The notes below the pieces were generated by a model. It was given only the letters and a program-made list of their open reading frames with translations. It had not been told where the DNA came from and searched no databases. Shown here piece after piece: positions 31,784 to 44,854 of a DNA stretch of 64,000 nt. Position numbers and translations under genes: made by a program. The stretch lies in NCBI GenBank assembly GCA_038496445.1, contig JALMLS010000537.1, positions 1 to 64,000 on the forward strand. The letters are read 5' to 3'. Numbering within the stretch: position 1 is the stretch's first letter; every line of letters starts with the position of its first letter. Source of the stretch: Trichosphaerium sp. ATCC 40318. Lineage: Eukaryota > Discosea > Flabellinia > Trichosidae.

Positions 31784-33150
31784 TTATTTGTCAGTCTTAA
31801 TGTCAAGCCAAGGCAATATATTCTTTAATGGTTCGCCTGTCTTACTGTGCTTATATGATTCAAAGAATTCTTTAATCATGGAATCCTTGTACCTCAAGCT
31901 GAAGTGTATCAATACAAAAAATGTATCGGGATTTTGTTCTACAGTAGGAGCTAAATCAGTCCAACACATGTGCTTTTTAGAGTCAGCTTTTTCTTTTTTA
32001 TCGTCTTCCAAAAAACTACATTCTACAATAACAACAGGAAACTTTAGTAGCTCTGGATAATCCTAATTGTAAATGATTAAAGGTGTGGAGTATGCATATG
32101 TTTGTGTCGTACAACAAAAACTTGGTGAGTTGTGTCTCCAAGGTATACAAAATTAGGAGTTTTAACAATATGTGATATCTCAACACCTGATTTTCTCAAA
32201 GCGCCTATCTCCTTCCCAGGTAGCCCTTTGTATTCGTCTTTAAGTTTTTTAGTATTCTTATAAAACGCATATCCAACACAAGGTACTGAGTGAGTACACT
32301 TAATGACTTTGCAAGAATATCCTTCTTTCTTGAGTTCAATTTCATCTCCGGCTTCAACCTATTCAAAAAAATGAGCCTTTTCAATGACAATAAACTTCTA
32401 GATTCCTAAAAGCGTCATGTCTTACCGCTACCAAGTCATACTTGCAGTAATGGTCTGAAGTAGGATCCATTGATCTTCCGTCATTTAATTCAGTTGTTGC
32501 AATAATGAACTTATCCAAGAATCCAATAGACTCTTTAGGCATATAGAAAACAACATCCCATCGATGTGTTAACATTTGAGGAGAAAAAAAGCAATGATCT
32601 TGATGACTTAAAACAAAAGCGTAAGCGGGAGTACTGCTGGTAAGAGATGTTTTTGCAAAATAGGCTCATCACCACGTGGTTGGAACAACTGTTCGCAGTC
32701 TACCACTATGTGTAGCCGTAAAATATCTCCTTTAGTTGGAAAGGTGTTTCAAATATTTCTGGAACACGTCTGATCTTTGTTCACACGTATGCAAAACGAT
32801 TCTTTGAAAAAGTAACTTTTTTTCAGAGTTACGAAATAAAAATGAAAAAACAGCTTATTTATCATACCAGTGAGTGATAAATACGCGTTTAGGCTTCTGG
32901 CAATCTAATTCTCCAGCGTCTAGGAACCATTTGACTTCAATAAACAGTAAGTATCTATAGAAGCCCTTATTACCTGATTTACTACGCGAAAACATGCTGT
33001 AGGCCTCATCAACTTGTCTTAAAAGAGAAAACAGTAACATTATGCCGTACGCTCTTTAACGAAGAAAGCAGTACGTTCTGCTGCTTTAGAATGACCATGG
33101 AATGTTAATCCGCACTTATTCAAACGCTGTGTGCGCCACTGCGTTGTCAT
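31784..33150 (-). CDS. ribonuclease Z (tRNA 3'-processing endonuclease), short form
   Basis: It starts at ATG 33150 (MTTQWRTQRLNKCGLTFHGHSKAAERTAFFVKE). Splicing in phase gives LKWFLDAGELDCQKPKRVFITH and, after a 250-bp intron, CHQDHCFF, restoring the metallo-beta-lactamase motif THCHQDH. Further exons give DVVFYMPKESIGFLDKFI, ATTELNDGRSMDP, CKVIKCTHSVPCVGYAF, TPNFVYLGDTT and, at the end, VVIVECSFLE…FVLIHFSLRYKD. These match the ordered motifs of RNase Z (zinc ligands H-x-H-x-D-H, a later His, the Asp of LGDTT and the His of LIHFS). It removes 3' trailers from tRNA precursors. Introns contain short open stretches and a CACGTG. Confidence 0.85.
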
Positions 33151-33639
33151 TTCGAGTTTTTTTGATTTGGTATTAGAATTGTAATGTCAACATTTTTCGC
33201 ATGTTCATTGAACTTATGGCAACGCCTCAACATCGATATTCAGCTACGTTGTTCAGATGCTGTATTTCGAAGAATGAGCGTAGCATGTCATGTCAAAAAA
33301 TTTTGGTCTTGTACCGCACGTGAAAAAACAAGCAAATGGCGCAAAAAGAAGCAACTTGTTTGTATGGGAACACAATAAAACTTGGCGACTACAAGTAATG
33401 GCATAACCACAGGTAATTGATCTAGCACGGAACTGGTAAAAATAAGAAGAGCTGACAACAGACAATTGAACACTCCAATCAAGTCAATGGTAAACACATC
33501 AAAAGTGAACTCAATAATAATAACAGCTGATACATCCTAGTGAAAAAAAGAAGTAATAACGCATTTTGGGTACTGTCAATTATCAAGTGATTCTTTTCGA
33601 ACTAAAAGTGTATAATATTGTTAAAGGTACAAGGTTGAC
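33151..33639. other. intergenic, nothing recognised
   Basis: Small overlapping frames on both strands have no recognisable product. Confidence 0.4.
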
Positions 33640-34830
33640 TTATTGAAAAGTAAGTTCGCAAGCTAAGCCAAAGTGGTCACTAAAGAGAGCTCATTAATAT
33701 TATATTGTACAAATAATAGTAAAACTTACCTAGGGAATACTGGGCTAGTGTCTGAACCTTGCGATGATATAGGGCTATCTCCAAGTAACTTAATCATTGT
33801 AGGTTTCCATTTGGATGACCTGGATAAATGTATAGGTACTTGTCATCAGGTAAGATATGAGTACCTTGTAACAACTCTGTCGTATCTCATATGTTCGTCT
33901 CTGTGATCTTTTAACATTGTATTGGCTGTAGTATCAAACGTCCAGCCTTTGGTGTCATGTAACAAAGGCCAAACATCTTTCCAATCTTTTAATATATCTA
34001 CCATGGTATCGTTCTCTAATGGAGTCTCGTCTATGTTAAAATTCCTCGTCTGTTTGGGAGTGTCAATGTCAACATTTAAATCAAAGGTAGATAAATACAT
34101 ACCGAGTCAAAGTTAAAATCACCGGTTAGTAGCACGTGATCAAATTGTTTTAGGTGAGCTTTAATATTCCTTAGTTGTGCTGAACGGAAATGCGCTGAAG
34201 CAAGACTCTCTAAATGTACTGTACTTACAGCAATCTATGTCAAAGAATAAGCTTAGGACCAACAACTTTGTCGACATATGTTATGCCCGTACTTTAGTGT
34301 TGTTTACTGTCACATCAGCTACAAGTAGATCTCGTTCCATACGTGAAGGCAATACCAAATTCCGTAAATTATACATGGGATGCTTTGAGAGCAATACAAC
34401 GCCATAATGACCAACTGTACTACCATCAATATCTGATACATAATAATCACTTTTGACCCATGCGGCTTTGACCATAAATGGTATAAACCTTCTCGTTACT
34501 ACAGCAAACCTTAGGACAAGTTTGTCGATGACGGCCAGAAGAATGGAAGCCCGGAGTTCAGTGGTTTAAGTACCTTCTTGTAGGCATATAAAATCGGCAT
34601 TTTCCTTCTCTAGTATGTCCAATAATGCTTTAGCACGCTCGTTAAAGCTGTAATTATCAAACCAAACCTATGAGTATATGTTAGGGCGTTGATAGAGATC
34701 GGAAAAGAGCAGTAGTCGCACGTTGTATGTTATTATTTTTAGTTTGGTTTGATTCTTGTTTAGTTGTGCGTTTTGGTTCTCTATATGCACGTTAGAGCAA
34801 AGTATAGGTCGAACTAGTACGTTTTGGTGT
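33640..34830 (-). CDS. tyrosyl-DNA phosphodiesterase 2-like endonuclease/exonuclease/phosphatase protein
   Basis: In-phase exons read, in order: KIITYN-VWFDNYSFNERAKALLDILE and NADFICLQE (motif 1); YGVVLLSKHPMYNL; HLESLASAHFRSAQLRNI; HVLLTGDFNF; WKDVWPLLHDTKGWTFDT and TANTMLKDHRDEHMRYDRV; and the C-terminal SDHFGLACELTFQ-stop. The set TYNVWF, LQE, GDFNF, GWT(F/Y)DTxANxML and SDHFGL is the TDP2 signature. TDP2 hydrolyses 5'-phosphotyrosyl bonds left by trapped topoisomerase II. The N-terminal exon has no clear ATG: the frame stays open above NVHIENQNAQLNKN, so the upper end is approximate. Confidence 0.8.
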
Positions 34831-36018
34831 AAAAGAAGTCCAAGTATTATCTACGAACTTGTAGGCTGCCAAAGGGCGAACTTTAGATTGGTAGCTAACA
34901 TCTACGAGGTTTTAGCGCCGTTTTTGGTAGTTTGCGTTATTCAGTACCGAAACGATTAGTTGCGTTTACGTTTACACTTGGTTTGTTTCCCATGCCTGTT
35001 ATTGGTGTGTTTGGGTCTATTCTAAATGTACGCTTGCGTACAACCGTTTCTGTTGGTTTGAGCGCTACCTTATTGAATCCTTGAACGCCTGCCAGCAAGT
35101 TGCTCCTCATGTACTTTATGTGAAAAATAACTTCAGCTGATTGTCTGAATAAGACCTCCAGCTTGGAATTTCGCCGAAAAAATACAATGGACTTTTTTCC
35201 GTTTTCAGAAAAAGTTGCACGTAGAGCTTCTTCTGTTTAGCAGGTTAATAAATTGTTTACCTTTATCATGTCATCTGATTCCTAGCTGCTAGCGTTTTGG
35301 GCAGCATGGCTTCTCAGTGTCAAAAATTTTGAATAGAGATTTCGAGAATCTTTCCGCTTACTCTTCTCAGAACCGTTTTTCATTTCTCTTGTTATTGTGC
35401 GACGCACCCATGATGCTATACTTGTAGGTAAAGAAAAATTTGTGATTTGTTGGCACTGTAATGAGGAAAAGGTACTGGCGTCAATGCATTTCTGAAACTG
35501 CCTTAAAAGCTGTGGTGACCCTTATATATAAGTTAGCAATGTAAGTAGATTCACACGGGCTCTTTAGAATAATACAATAGAAATTTGGTGTAGAGCCATC
35601 TTGTTGTAGCGTTTGTAGAACTCTACACCGATTTTTACAAGTCAATTTTGTCAGCATATCTTGAAACGATTTTTACATTTTTAACTCACATTCACGTCAA
35701 ACATCATTTGACGTTCTTTCTCAATGTGCTCTATGAGGACGCATCACAGGGGTGCATACTCCAGCAAAGCGCCACTTGTACCCAAACCATCGCGAAAAAC
35801 TAAAAGCAGTTGTTTTAGGAAACCTATTGAATCTAAGAAATTATACGTTTCAAGTTTTCAAAAAATCACTTTTGACACGGCCAATACGTTGTAATTTTTT
35901 ATTGTTGTACAAGGGTTGTTTTCAAAAGTTGTCGGGTAGTTGGTTTTGAAAACTTGTTTTCTTTTGTTTGTACCAAGAAAACGGATTAGAGCATGACTTT
36001 CTTAAAAATCAAATAACA
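34831..36018. other. intergenic, largely featureless
   Basis: About 1.2 kb has only short frames (for example 35752-35949, plus) with no recognisable product. I see no RNA gene or repeat. Confidence 0.4.
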
Positions 36019-39000
36019 TCAAGATTCTTGATGTATCTTCATGCCACTTTTAAGTAGCTCTTCATAAGGAAAAGGACCCTCAAGATGAAAATCTTGAGAA
36101 CCACCAGGCTCTAAATCTTCAAAAACTAGGACCCACACATCGTCTACTGCAGTATAAGACATGTGTTTTATCCCTCTGGCTTGTTTATCTTATGTTTTGT
36201 TAAGGTGTTAACACATTAAAAAACAACGTAAAAGAAAATACTTCAATGAGGATACACTGTGCACCTATGGTGCCTGCGAGTTGGTCATATGTGCATCTAG
36301 CATATGACTGTACTTTATGGTTTTGTTTTACTTCAGAAAGAACAACCCAAGTTGTTTTTGCTAGCACAATAATATTAGGTTTTGTATATTGGGTTTTTTT
36401 TGTATCTCGTACCAAAAATGAGAGTATTAATATGACGTTCTGCCCTTAACTCATTTTCAATATACTCTTCTGGTATATGTTCAGAAGTATATATACGTTG
36501 CTGATTAGAACACTACCAAGAAACATTAGCACGAAAAGCACAGGGATTTTTTGTTCTTTTTTTTTTGAGCGTGTTCCGAGTTACGTACATCCTGGTCATC
36601 ATAACGTCTTAAACTAACAATGTACCACATATCTTCATGGCAACCCATATAACATATAGAACGACCTAAAAGACAGTAAGTAATGACTAAAAACACAAAT
36701 TTAATACCTTCACTAATTGTACTGTTAACAATCTCTAAACATTGTTCTAGGTCATAAGTAGAGTTGATAAACTGTTGATAAAGTCTCTGTGCTTGTGGTG
36801 GTAGGTAATGGATGATAACCCAAGTATCTCCAAAAATACTAATCTAAACAAGGGAGTAAACAAACGCGACCAAACCAGCAGGGTAAAAGTCCTGACAAGT
36901 TGTCACGTGATGTCACGTGATCAAAATAAGCATTTTGAAAATGATCAGAGTACAATAAAAACACAGCATAAAAAAGGATGGTTGTTGGCACTTCGAAAAA
37001 AAAATTGTACATACTTGTTGTAACATGTAATCTTTTTCCCACATTTGATTAATATAGTCATTAGGTACATCGCCCTTGTTTACATATATCCATTGATCAA
37101 GTACTTTGGTTCTATTATTACGATCAAACATAAGAACCCAGCGGCCCTAAAAGAGGTAAGATAAAACCTTTTCGTGAGTTTTTTTCAAGCATACCCATTC
37201 ATGTTTAAAGTGTGTAATCCATAACTGAGATCCATCTTCAGCAGCACGCATTTGAGAAAAGAAGTTTGTTTCTGGTAAATCCATTAACCATCCACCTTCT
37301 CCAGGCAAATCTTGCATAGGTGTTTCCTTCAAAAGCAGTAAGAGACAAGTTTTTTTCCTTTCTCAAAAAAACCAAACACCAAAAAGTACATTAGCGCTCG
37401 ATGTTGACCGATCTCTTCCATCGCTTGGAGATCTACTTGCCTTCCTTAATACTTCTTTAGAAGAAGCAGGATCATAAGGAGCAGGTACAGCACCAGGTAC
37501 TAGGCATAGAATAAGTCGAAAATAGTTAAAAAATCGCACCAATGGTATCTTCTAAAGCGCTTTCCCAATTATTACTTTCTGGTCTTTGAACAGGTGCTTC
37601 TTTTATAGGAGCACAAACACTTATAGGTTCTCTCATTGGAGAACCTGCTATTGCTTGAGTTAAAGGAGACTTCTCCCTCTGGTCTTCCTGCTGTACACTG
37701 ACTTGTTGTATGTGCACTGGTTCAGTTACATCAAGGTCGTCTGACGGTTTGTCGTTATCATCTCCTTCAGTTTTTGGTGGGAAAGTATCACGCATTGATA
37801 ATATCTCCTCGAACTCACGCTCCATGTCACTCCAATCAATGACTTCATTCTCAGGTACTTTTGGAGCTAATTCAGGTTCTACTGGAGGAGCCTAAAGATA
37901 AAAGTTAAATCAGTAAAATAATTACACACTACTCCAAACTCTTTTTTTTGTTGAGACTCGTACACCAGCCGCTTCTTCAGATACAACAGAAGATGTCCGC
38001 GTATGATGGCTTAATGCCATTAGGGTTGATTCAAGTGGGTTATCATCTTCAAACATATCATGACGTTGTTCGAACTTTGGTGTTTGTAATTCTGTCAATC
38101 CAGATCTTTTACGTTCAAGTTTTGATGTGTCTGGTAAAGCATAGCTTCTGGCAACTACTCCACCAGGAGCTTTCGGAAGGCTTTCTGATCTCGTCGAGTC
38201 TGATTCTGATCGTTTTGAGTTGGGAATCTGAACAGGTGATGACGCTCCTTTGTTGAAAAGTAAGTATGAATTAAAGTAAGAACAAATAAAAAAGAGTTTA
38301 ATACGATATGCTAAAGCACGGGTCTATAATCAGCACCATAGACCATTTGTTTGTATTATTATAATTAGAAAAACACTTGGTGTTTCAGTTTAAATGTGCA
38401 ATGTAGTCCAAAATGATTCGAGCAAAGAAATGGCAATACCTAGTTTTTGTTCTTGTTCTTTACGGAACTTCATACTTTGACTCCAAGATTCTCTGTGGTG
38501 AGCTTTCGATGATAATGGAGAGTTCATTCTCTTATTGTTCTTTACTGGTGCAGGATCAGACGTTAGTCTAATACGTCCACCACTAGGTCGATGATTCATT
38601 GATGATGTAGATGGAGATGAAAGAATCTGTTTAGGTCGTAGTTTACTTCCTGTTTGTTTTTGTTTCATTTTTTCGCGTTCAGCGTGTAACTAGACCAGTG
38701 TGAGATTCAACAAAATAGAAAGGAAACAAGAACAAGCAAACAAGAAGAAAGAAAAAAATCAGAAAAAAATGTTGTGACAAAAAGATGTTGGTGTGGCACG
38801 TGTCACTAATAAAATTAACAATCTTATATACGATTAAATAAAAGCAATCATTATAAAAATAGTACCCTAGCTTCCATGACATCCTGTATCATAGATGTAG
38901 GTTTATGCATAGTCTTTATAAAATTATTAAATCCTTCAATTTTCTTCTTAAACAGAAACTTATACTTTCTGCCACTATGCATGCCCCATTTTTTATGAAG

Positions 39001-39875
39001 CTTGTATGGATTCATAGTACAATCACTTACTAACGAAACCATAAGTAATTGACGCTTATAAAAACACTACCAACCAAAAGAAAAATGTTTCTTTCCAACA
39101 AAGAAAAAAAAAACAGACAAAAACATCATGTATTTCATCGTCTACCAAACCAACGCACGCTTTTTGTTCTTAAATAGAACGTTGATACCATACTCTCCCC
39201 ATGCAGATGTAGGAAGGCCAAGTCGCTTGGCCGTTAATGCAGCTAAAGCCTGAACTGTATGATTCGGCGTCACAAGTATTGTTTTATATGATGCATCAAC
39301 GAGGAATACTTTGATTGCGGCCTAATTACCGTTTAACAATGAAAAAGGCATAACCATCATAAATTAGGTGTTATGCCAAATCTGCACTGACACTATAGCC
39401 AGTGCGTAGGATATCGTTCCAGTATGCTTTTAGAATACGTACCGTGTTTAGACCTTGTAAGTTAGGTTTAAAGTCCTCTGCTTTGCTGTACATTGGTACT
39501 TTGATTACGGAGTACCCTGTAAGATCGGTAAGCGCATTTTCAACTAAAAGCGGCAAAATGTTTTTGTACTACGACGTAACGGTTTGTATTTGAGTATAAA
39601 TGCAATACAAATAGAAGAAAGGCGAACGCGTATTATAGAAATAACAAAAATCTTTATAACGCCAACGATCGCAATTGGGGATTATTTTGCGCTTATTGAC
39701 GCCAAGTAAGACAACAATTTAAAGAATTACGAATACCTGTACTTCTAAACCTCTGATTTTGATAAGGGTCGCTCATAGCGTTCGACACGCAATATTGCGT
39801 TGCTTGCAGCTCTTGTTGTAAAAAGTTGTTTGACTTTAAACTACTTTGCTTATTTAGGGTTCTATTGGCCTTCAT
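36019..39875 (-). CDS. RA-like domain protein with WD-type 'DUF7477-like' C-terminal region
   Basis: The start is ATG 39875 (MKANRTLNKQSSLKSNN), only 12 bp from the divergent gene at 39888. Exon 3 encodes an RA/ubiquitin-like fold (AIKVFLVDASYKTILVTPNHTVQALAALTAKRLG). Then come a basic PH-like segment (KLHKKWGMHSGRKYKFLFKKK), long polar and disordered serine-rich stretches (38600-37500), and a C-terminal series of beta motifs with W/Y-rich repeats (WVLMFDRNNRTKVLDQWIYV, VPNDYINQMWEKDYMLQQ; DMWYIVSLRRYDDQD; SYTAVDDVWVLVFEDLEPG). The latter recall the repeated 'WVV…W…Y' module found beside some plant protein kinases. It is probably a Ras-family effector or scaffold, by inference. The intron at about 36890-36920 carries two CACGTG palindromes. 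Confidence 0.6.
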
Positions 39876-39887
39876 TACATAACAAGT

Positions 39888-40540
39888 ATGCTTCTTCGCT
39901 CACTAACAGCGAAACGTGCGTGTTGTAATCGAAACAGCCGTAGCTATGCTACTGAGGCAGTAGTACCAGTGGAACAACACTACCTGCTCCAATATGAGCT
40001 GTACCCTGAGGTTAAACACAAAGCAATGTGCGCTACTATTTAACTTTCGTTAACGCCAGTTCGTGTTGTTAACAGCGACTACGCAGGAAACCAATAATTC
40101 AACAACACATGTCGCATTGTAGAAAATTTCCAGAGCTAAGATACGCTGCAAACAGCTTTGAGGTATGTCGTAATTACAATTGACAAGAGCTACGTGCCAA
40201 ACTGTGCCAGTGTAACGTTTTTGCATGAAAAACTGTTTCAACGCAGTAGAAATGCACCTGTCACTCTAAAAACGTTTTTATGGACGTTTTTACTATATAA
40301 AACATCTATAATCTACAAATAAACGTTCTCACAATCTAATAGGCTGGTGAAAGCCCTTACGCGCATTACATATTCAAAACAACTGATATTTCTCTTGTTG
40401 AGGAGTTTATAAGAGTGGATCCGTTAAAGATCCTTTCTCATCCTACCGTACCGCTAATATCAGACTGGAGTTTACAAGATTACAAAGTAGTACTTGACAC
40501 TGATAAAAAGGACGAAGATGAAAATGAAGACGAAGACTGA
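39888..40540 (+). CDS. mitochondrial YCII-like domain protein
   Basis: Exons 39888-40010, 40076-40162 and 40343-40540 join in phase to give 135 residues. The N-terminus (MLLRSLTAKRACCNRNSRSYATEA) is a typical mitochondrial targeting peptide ending in SYATEA. The body (YLLQYELYPE; KPIIQQHMSHCRKF; GESPYAHYIFKTTDISLVEEFI; DPLKILSHPTVPLISDW…DYKVVL) follows the YCII pattern. It ends in an acidic tail. YCII proteins are small alpha/beta folds of mostly unknown activity. The usual glycine-rich strand before SPYAHY is short here, and a small exon could be missing from the 180-bp second intron. Confidence 0.7.
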
Positions 40541-41031
40541 GGCTAACTTTATTTATAAATAGCAAAAAACCAAAACTCTTTTTTTTTCACGTGTCAAATA
40601 AAAAAAATCTTAGATCATTCCTTCTAGTATTTAGCTGGACGGTTTTGAAAACATTAGATTACGGCCTCAAACCAGTGGAACAAACGACGGTTAAGGAAGA
40701 AACGCGACAGCAACAAATAAGTATGATTTTACACAGTTGTGATTCTAAGTAAAACCTTAGGTAGCAAAGGTGAAGTTGCAAACATGTGATTTTGCAGTTT
40801 CTGTAACCATCTTCTGAGTGGAAGTAATATCTAGCGCAGGTACTACGCTAAAATTTGTCTGCCAGTTTACTGCTGAATACAGCCTCGTCAACTAGATGTT
40901 CAACCAATGCGCACCTCGTGCAGCGCTTCACAAGTTAGTTGCAATCGCACTAGCACGTTGAGTCACAACTTGATAGTAAAGGAGGTTTCGGTTGCGATGT
41001 ATCCCACGAATTTGCTTTATTTCACATGTAA
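40541..41031. other. intergenic, nothing recognised
   Basis: The interval between the YCII-like gene and the tRNA holds no coding or RNA signal apart from the tRNA that follows. Confidence 0.45.
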
Positions 41032-41114
41032 GCATGGATGGCCGAGTGGTTAAGGCGATAGACTCAAGTTCTATTGGATGTATGTCCGCGTGGGTTCAAG
41101 TCCCACTTCATGCA
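41032..41114 (+). tRNA. tRNA-Leu(CAA)
   Basis: The acceptor stem GCATGGA pairs with TTCATGC, with discriminator A. The D-arm is TGGCCGAGTGGTTAAGGCG. The anticodon stem ATAGA/TCTAT encloses the loop CTCAAGT, giving anticodon CAA. A long variable arm (class II) and the T-arm GTGGGTTCAAGTCCCAC follow. The 83-nt length, long variable arm and anticodon agree on leucine. No intron interrupts the anticodon loop. Confidence 0.95.
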
Positions 41115-41583
41115 GTACTTTTGCAATCTTTTGGAATACGCTGTTTTCGTCATTTTACGTACAGACTTGGCCGCCACGTTTTATTGTTCATGGTACCTAG
41201 GCGTCCTGGTTTTATTCGTTGACGTTTTGTGGATACTATCAGTTGTTTGTGGTTTTGAAAGAAGAAATCATAGCTTTAGCGTAATGGCGTTTTTGTAGAG
41301 GTGTCATGTCCGTCAGATTGAGAAGCTATACAGCGAGCTTAACAGTTTGAATTTCTACAACCTTGCTCGGAGTATGTTTGTGAATGATTGAAGCCAACAC
41401 ATTTTTATATAGCCGACAGCAGTACAATATCCGTTTTGTTATTGTGCAGTATTCTTTCTTCAGACAACACGACTTGTGTACATGTGAACATTGACATTCT
41501 TATACGGTGTTTCTAAAGATAACAACACGATTAAATCTCAGATGAATTGGTTACAATCGCCACTAGTATACACCCTAGGTACT
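41115..41583. other. intergenic, nothing recognised
   Basis: This is a spacer between the tRNA and the receptor gene. A frame running out of the tRNA is fortuitous. Confidence 0.4.
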
Positions 41584-44500
41584 ATGAGAATAAACAGAAC
41601 ATTGCGATCTTTTATTTTTACAAAGTGTGTTCTTTTGCCGACATTCTTCGGAATAGCAGTGTGGCTAATGTACGTACCCAGGGTATTGTATACTCATTAT
41701 CATATATTCAAATCCAACTATGGGGATTCGGAATGGTAATACCATTGTAGTGGGTATGAGCTACCCTCAGAACTCTACAATTGAGCTTTGGGTACAAATA
41801 CTATTTTTCAGCTGTCATTTTTTTCCCAACTAACGGCCATTGTTTGCTTTAGAATATACGTGGACATGCTACATTTAAAGGAGTCGAATTCTGGAAGAAC
41901 AGTGTAAATAAAAACGGAGGCATCAATATTGCTGGTCGGAACTATTCGGTACTGAGCTTCAACCAACCTCGGAGTTTTTTTGTTGCTTGTTTACTCTACA
42001 CCAGGTGGAAGTTGAAGCGCTTGGAGACGATTTTGAAAGCACCACAATTGTAAATAACTATAAAATCCTCTTAGAAAACCCTGAAGTAGATTATCTCCTT
42101 GGTACAACTTGCCGTTTTAAGCACACCTGTGACCGAAAACGTTTTATAAAACGACATCAATAGTTTTTCTAATTTTTCACTTAAACAAGGTCCCCTTGGT
42201 TCTGTACACAGTGTTAAGGTGGCTGAGGAAGTAACTGAACCTGCAAATAGACTGTTGATAGGTATGACTGCATCAACAGATGAGTTTGCGCTTAGCGGTA
42301 AGCATTCTTTTGGCGTTCTTCCAATAAACTCAAGGTGCATACCAACAACTATTTGTAAGCGCATTTTGCTAATTAACAACAAACAGATTGACTCATGTTA
42401 CCATACCTTTTCTACGAACAAACGGATTTAAATCAGCGACCTACCTTATATTGAATCAACACGGAAGTATTGCATGTAATGGTTTTACACGAATAGTACG
42501 AAAAAAGTAAACTTTGTTGCCTTTTTTTACAAAGTGTACAACCATGTTGTTTGCACTAACCAGTAAGTAATAGGGACGCGAGAACGGTATTGAGAACATA
42601 ACGTCGTTCTATGTTAGTGATAAGGATACTCCACTAAATGCACAGAACTGGACAGACACTTTAAAGGTAATGTATAGCTTACTATTTGTTTACTCAATTG
42701 TCTTCATAGGCTATCATAGAAACTGATAGTGATGTACTTTTTAGTTGCGGCGGTTTAAATCAAGCACCTCTTGGATTTATGCTTCCACTCATGAAAGAAG
42801 CTGACTGGACCCCGAAACTACTTGTTGTTATTCCTTTCTTTTTAACATCCTTTGATACAAGTCTACTCAACTACATCACTGGCATAAGAGCAGTAAGACC
42901 GTCAATACAACGTTTCTTACTGGGTATTTAACGTTCTGTGTTAGCTGTATAGCAATTCAAGAAGGCGAGGAGACTTCTATGGAACAACAATGGATTTTTC
43001 AGATGAATTTGATAAACTAGCACCAGAGGTAACAGGTGAAGCTAGAATGATAGCAGGCGCATGTACTTTGTCTGTAACGATGCTACAAAAAGCTCTTGAA
43101 GTATGTCAAAATATCTAGTTACCTTGTTAACTTAGCAATTAAATAGGCATCTTTCAGCACCAATGATACAGATGTTATTACATCACTCAAAACACTAGAT
43201 ATCAACACATTTCTTGGGCGGGTACGCTGACTCTCAGGATGTTTTCTTGAGGAGCAAACACATGCTAATTTAAGCTAGATACGCTTTTCGCCAAATAATG
43301 AACAACTTTCAGATGCTACATGGGGTCAATTGATTCACAATAGCGAAGAAGTTGTTGGTCCTCTGTTGAGTGCATCAAAAGAACTTGTCGTTCCTATGCC
43401 AACATGGAAAGAACGGATATTTTCGCCCAAATTTGGTAACAAACACTTTTATTAGTTACATGTTCTTGTTTCTAATTTGTAATCGTAGGTGATAGTGTAT
43501 ATGAATGGATTGTCCTGGCAGCGGTTCTGTTAGCATGTATGCTAACTTCACTATTTGGAGTTTATATTATTATGTACAAAGATAGATTTCAATGTATGCA
43601 AATCACGTGGCTTTTTCAAATTCTCATTTTTTTCTTCTCGTTCAAAAAGATTGTCGCCATAATGTTTGTTAATTCTTTGATCCAGATTCATCTCCTTTTT
43701 TCATGGTTGGCATAATTCTTGGAGCAAACTTGATATACTTTAGTACACTATTCGGTACACCAAACAGTAGCAGTACAGCGTCTTGTCATGCACAGAACTG
43801 GTTATATTTTTTGGGCATCAACATTATGTTTGGGTACTAATCCGCTAGTTTCTCATGTACGCCTCTAATCCTGTTGTATGAAAAAGATGCCTTTCCGCTA
43901 AATCATGGCGAGTGTATTACATCTTTAAAGCTTCAAAAACGTTACAAAGGATAAAAATTACAGATCTTGAGGTAGTTGTTTATGTCGGGGTATTTTGCTC
44001 TGTTTGTTTGGTATGCTTTTTTCTGTTGTTCTATACTCTAGCTCCCACTAACTTGTTTTATTTTCAATAGATATTATGTATAAGTTATAGCGCACTACTA
44101 AAGCCATCAGAAATCGTTGTCATAGACCAATACCGAGTATCAAAGAACTTTTATGAGTGCACATTATCTCTTGCTGGAACTGTGATTTTAGCACTACAAC
44201 GAGTTGCTATTGTATGGCCTTGTGCATCTGCTTTTAGAATACTGACTATTTTCCTAGATTGCCGCTATGCTTGTTGGTACTATCACAGCAACACTTATTC
44301 GTAAAGTACCTGCCAATATTTTTAACGAATCAAAGGTACTGAGAAAACAAAAAGTAAAATTGACATTGTTCTTAGGTATTAGGATACTCAATCTATAGTA
44401 TGACACTCTTCACTTTGATTGGAACTATATCATTCTACACTATAACTTCAAATACTGCTGTTGGTCAACGATATGTCATACACTCACTATGTGCAATTCT

Positions 44501-44854
44501 GAGTGCAGGTGCGTAGCTCATAAATAAGTTCATAAAAGAGAAGTACTTTGCTTTTTCTGTAAACACAATTAATGTATTTACACGAGTGATGATCAGTAGC
44601 TTGACGTATTTTCATGAGTGTTGTGATAAGTAATCTGTACTAAAACTGTTATAGGTCTTTGTGTTCTTGCAATGTTTGTTCTTTCAAAGAACAGCTCAAA
44701 TAAAAGAAATACACTTTCTGTGAGCAGACCGGACTTGATGGATGAACAACTTTCTGAGTTTGAATTGGACAAAGAAAAGCATATTACTAACCTGACAAAA
44801 GACTTACGAAAACTGCAACAAATGCTGGAGCAAGAAAGAAAAACAGATAAATAA
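41584..44854 (+). CDS. class C (GABA-B-like) G-protein-coupled receptor 1
   Basis: A hydrophobic N-terminus near ATG 41584 serves as probable signal peptide; its join to the next exon is not resolved. The ectodomain is periplasmic-binding/ANF-receptor-like: IRNGNTIVVGMSYPQNSTIELW; GHATFKGVEFWKNSVNKNGG; VNNYKILLENPEVDYLLG; LGSVHSVKVAEEVTEPANRLL; YYGTTMDFSDEFDKLAPEV. Seven membrane helices follow (VYEWIVLAAVLLACMLTSLFG … FFMVGIILGANLIYFSTL … FGCLSAKSWRVYYIF…ITDLE, joined by a 54-nt intron … VILALQ … NIFNESKVLGYSIY … ILSAGLCVLAMFVL). The C-tail forms a coiled coil (FELDKEKHITNLTKDLRKLQQMLEQE, in part) as in GABA-B receptors. WRVYYIF and the FNESK motif before helix 6 are class C hallmarks. Confidence 0.85.

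Noticed and set aside
32600-32860. Open stretch GDILRLHIVVDCEQLFQ inside the RNase Z gene as an exon
   Set aside because: Skipping it joins FITH to CHQDH and restores the zinc-binding motif, so it is intronic.
41074-41298. ORF running through the tRNA
   Set aside because: The tRNA-Leu fold is unambiguous and the ORF has no recognisable product.
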